From Chlamydiia bacterium (lineage in GTDB: Bacteria > Chlamydiota > Chlamydiia > Chlamydiales > FEN-1388): a DNA stretch of 8,080 nucleotides. Under the pieces are notes generated by a model. The model ran no database searches. It saw only the letters and a list, made by a program, of their open reading frames with translations, and was not told where the DNA came from. Positions 6,476 to 8,080 of the stretch are shown one piece after another. The stretch spans positions 1,368-9,447 of the forward strand of contig JAHFTM010000049.1 in the NCBI GenBank assembly GCA_023269335.1, written 5' to 3'. A program made the translations under genes and the position numbers. How positions within the stretch are numbered: the first letter of the stretch is position 1; each line of letters starts with the position of its first letter.

Positions 6476-7405
6476 ATGATTCCTGAAACTATATCAACTG
6501 CTTTTTCTTCAATTAAACGCTTTATTTTTTCAGAAAGCGTCACACGCCCGGCAAAAACAGCACCAGCTGCTTGCGCTACAGATGCACTTGTTAGCCACGT
6601 TGCCAGCTTGCAATTAACTGAGGCATACTCACCACCTAAGGGATGGATTGCTGACTGGATTGCCAATCCAGAACCACTTCGTCGAACAATTACAAATGCA
6701 TTAGGAAAAACTATTCTACCAAACGAAGTAGTAAGCCTGTGCACCGACTATTTGCAGATAGATCTTGAAAGCACAGAAAATGACAATATTTTCGGAGCAA
6801 GAAAGTGGAAAGAGATTGGTTGCACTGTGGAACCGGCGCCCAAGTTGCCCCTTTCTTTTGAAGCTATTTGGCAAGGGCTTTGTCCTGGGTACACAGATAA
6901 AAGAGTAAGAGAGATATGCTATCTTTACTATCGACCAAAAGTAGTCAATGGCCAACCAATGACTCCCAATGAAATCGAGAAAGTCGCTCAAAATGCACCA
7001 GAGGGGAAATACAAATCACAGATTAACTACTTTGAAGAGGGCGCCTTAACTAGCCTTGCAAATACAAGCATTGATGAACCGGGTTGGGCTTTACTGCCAC
7101 TGTCAATTATTGAAGAGAGTAAAAAAAAGAGCTTTAAAAACCAGCTCAAGAGCGGTAAAGAGGGCTGGGAGCTGCCCTCAATGCTTGACGTTATAATAGC
7201 AATGTTTACAAGATATATTTGGAGTGGACAAGAGCTGTATAAAGGAAATCCAGCGGCTCATCTACGATGTCGTAAGCAGCTCCAATTTACCCATCTTATC
7301 GTTGGAGGCATGTATAGCAGAGGCTTAAGAGTTGATCACAGTACTATGTGTATTGGCAATAGTTATGATGTTGCTCCTTTTCGAAAGATTTCGCTACCTG
7401 ATTAA
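6476..7405 (+). CDS. Chlamydia-type hypothetical protein with F-box-like motif, candidate effector
   Basis: This 309-residue protein has no membrane segments. Residues 1-45 are Ser/Thr/Ala-rich without a Sec signal. Residues 81-111 run LPNEVVSLCTDYLQIDL followed by ARKW, which follows the F-box pattern (LPxE, a hydrophobic helix, YLxxxDL, then a basic residue and Trp about 30 residues on). From residue 125 comes a compact domain whose landmarks (CPGYTDKRVRE, VNGQPMTPNE, PEGKY, ALLPLSIIEESKKKSF, WELPSMLD, YIWSGQELY, NPAAHLRCRK, LIVGGMYSRGLRV) match, from memory, a family repeated many times in environmental chlamydiae and described only as hypothetical. The ribosome binding site is weak (GCGGG). 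It converges on the aldolase gene with only 15 bases between stops. An effector that docks on host SCF ubiquitin ligase is an inference; the domain's activity is unknown. Confidence 0.75.
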   Translation: MIPETISTAFSSIKRFIFSESVTRPAKTAPAACATDALVSHVASLQLTEAYSPPKGWIADWIANPEPLRRTITNALGKTILPNEVVSLCTDYLQIDLESTENDNIFGARKWKEIGCTVEPAPKLPLSFEAIWQGLCPGYTDKRVREICYLYYRPKVVNGQPMTPNEIEKVAQNAPEGKYKSQINYFEEGALTSLANTSIDEPGWALLPLSIIEESKKKSFKNQLKSGKEGWELPSMLDVIIAMFTRYIWSGQELYKGNPAAHLRCRKQLQFTHLIVGGMYSRGLRVDHSTMCIGNSYDVAPFRKISLPD

Positions 7406-7420
7406 TAAACAACAAGAGAA

Positions 7421-8080
7421 CTACTCATTAGCACCGCCATAGATGCGAATGATGCGCGCAAGTAGCTTCAGCGCATCTTCTCGCTTTCTCTGAAAGGAAT
7501 TACGTCCGATAATTGATCCAAACCCTCCACCATCACGAATGGCTTTAGCATCTTCGAAGAGCGCTGCGTCATCTTCTTTAGCACCTCCCGAGAAAATTAC
7601 AATCCGCTTGCCATTGAAAGCTGCTTGTATTACATGGTGCACACGATCTTTAAGCGTGTCGCGCGGAATTTTTTGAGCTTCATACACTTTACGCGCCTCT
7701 TCTTGTTCAATATGCGCTGTAGGTAGTTTTGTTTTGATGATATGCGCGCCAAGTTGTGCTGCAATCTGCGCTGCATAGGCGATGACATCAAGAGCTGTCT
7801 CCCCTTCTTTACTGATCGCTCCACCACGTGGGTAGGTCCAGACAACGACTGCTAGGCCACATGATTTAGCTTCTTTAATCAGCTCTCGTAGCTGCTCGTA
7901 CTGCAATCTGCGATCTATAGTGCCAGGATAAATTGTATAACCAATAGCCACACAGCCAAGACGTAAGGCATCTTGCACTGAGGCTGTTTGTGCACCAAGC
8001 GGATCTTTTTCTGGGTGCAACAAATCGTGACTATTGACTTTGAGGATAAGTGGTATTTGCCCTGCAAATTCAGCAGCACC
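7421..8080 (-). CDS. fbaB: Class I fructose-bisphosphate aldolase, DhnA/FbaB type (C-terminal 219 residues)
   Basis: This cytoplasmic glycolytic enzyme splits fructose 1,6-bisphosphate into glyceraldehyde 3-phosphate and dihydroxyacetone phosphate through a Schiff base. The frame is open from the right edge, so the N-terminus (perhaps 100-130 residues) is outside the window; the TTG at 8023 is an internal Leu, since the conserved IPLILKVNSH lies upstream of it. Numbering from the edge, GYTIYPGT (47-54) is the conserved strand and loop, Lys116 in HIIKTK is the likely Schiff-base lysine by position compared with E. coli LsrF and FbaB, SGG at 164-166 and GRN at 192-194 form the phosphate site, and FQRKREDALKLL is the closing helix. 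Chlamydiae use this aldolase type (annotated dhnA) as their only FBP aldolase, which fits the proposed host. LsrF or another DhnA-family aldolase is a less likely alternative. Confidence 0.92.
   Translation of the reverse strand, partial: GAAEFAGQIPLILKVNSHDLLHPEKDPLGAQTASVQDALRLGCVAIGYTIYPGTIDRRLQYEQLRELIKEAKSCGLAVVVWTYPRGGAISKEGETALDVIAYAAQIAAQLGAHIIKTKLPTAHIEQEEARKVYEAQKIPRDTLKDRVHHVIQAAFNGKRIVIFSGGAKEDDAALFEDAKAIRDGGGFGSIIGRNSFQRKREDALKLLARIIRIYGGANE

Noticed and set aside
6451..6744. 97-codon minus-strand frame opposite the start of the 309-residue gene
   Set aside because: It has no recognisable protein features and overlaps a well-supported plus-strand gene and its promoter; it is a shadow frame.
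7421..8023. Aldolase as a complete 200-residue protein starting at the TTG at 8023
   Set aside because: The frame stays open to the window edge and encodes conserved family sequence (IPLILKVNSH) before that TTG, so the gene is cut by the window and not short.

Overview
The window looks like part of an AT-rich, host-dependent bacterial chromosome. My best guess is an environmental (amoeba-associated) member of the Chlamydiae. This rests on three things: the closing domain of the 309-residue protein at 6476-7405 resembles a family I recall from Parachlamydia/Simkania-type genomes; two proteins carry a short F-box-like motif; and ordinary housekeeping genes are mixed with orphan genes and decaying gene remnants. 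I cannot run a search, so the phylum is an inference, and other intracellular lineages remain possible.

Layout. 1-203 (minus) is the start of an unrecognised gene running off the left edge, with a near-perfect Shine-Dalgarno and an 11-residue internal repeat. 288-758 (plus) is an orphan reading frame that looks like a fragment of a larger protein. 783-2093 (plus) is a 436-residue protein of unknown function with its own good promoter. 2094-2671 holds no intact gene, but it contains an overlooked relic of a Dps (ferritin-like DNA-protection) gene broken by an in-frame stop and a frameshift, then a promoter and leader. 2672-4018 (plus) is an intact sodium:alanine/glycine symporter. 4109-5758 and 5762-6379 (plus) are a two-gene unit: phosphoglucomutase of the alpha-D-glucose-specific type and a HAD phosphatase of the DxG subtype. 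6476-7405 (plus) is the 309-residue candidate host-interaction protein. 7421-8080 (minus) is the C-terminal two thirds of a class I (DhnA/FbaB-type) fructose-bisphosphate aldolase, which continues past the right edge.

How it fits together. The metabolic genes cover sugar-phosphate interconversion (pgm, HAD, aldolase) and amino-acid uptake, and appear richer in G+C by eye than the two orphan or effector-like genes. The 436- and 309-residue proteins share the pattern [VL]-P-x-[DE]-V-[LV]-x-[IL]-C-x-x-Y near their N-terminal parts, which resembles the opening helix of an F-box. If real, both could dock onto host SCF ubiquitin ligases. The dps relic and the 288-758 orphan suggest ongoing gene loss. 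I did not find a CRISPR array, a tRNA or rRNA gene, or an insertion sequence.
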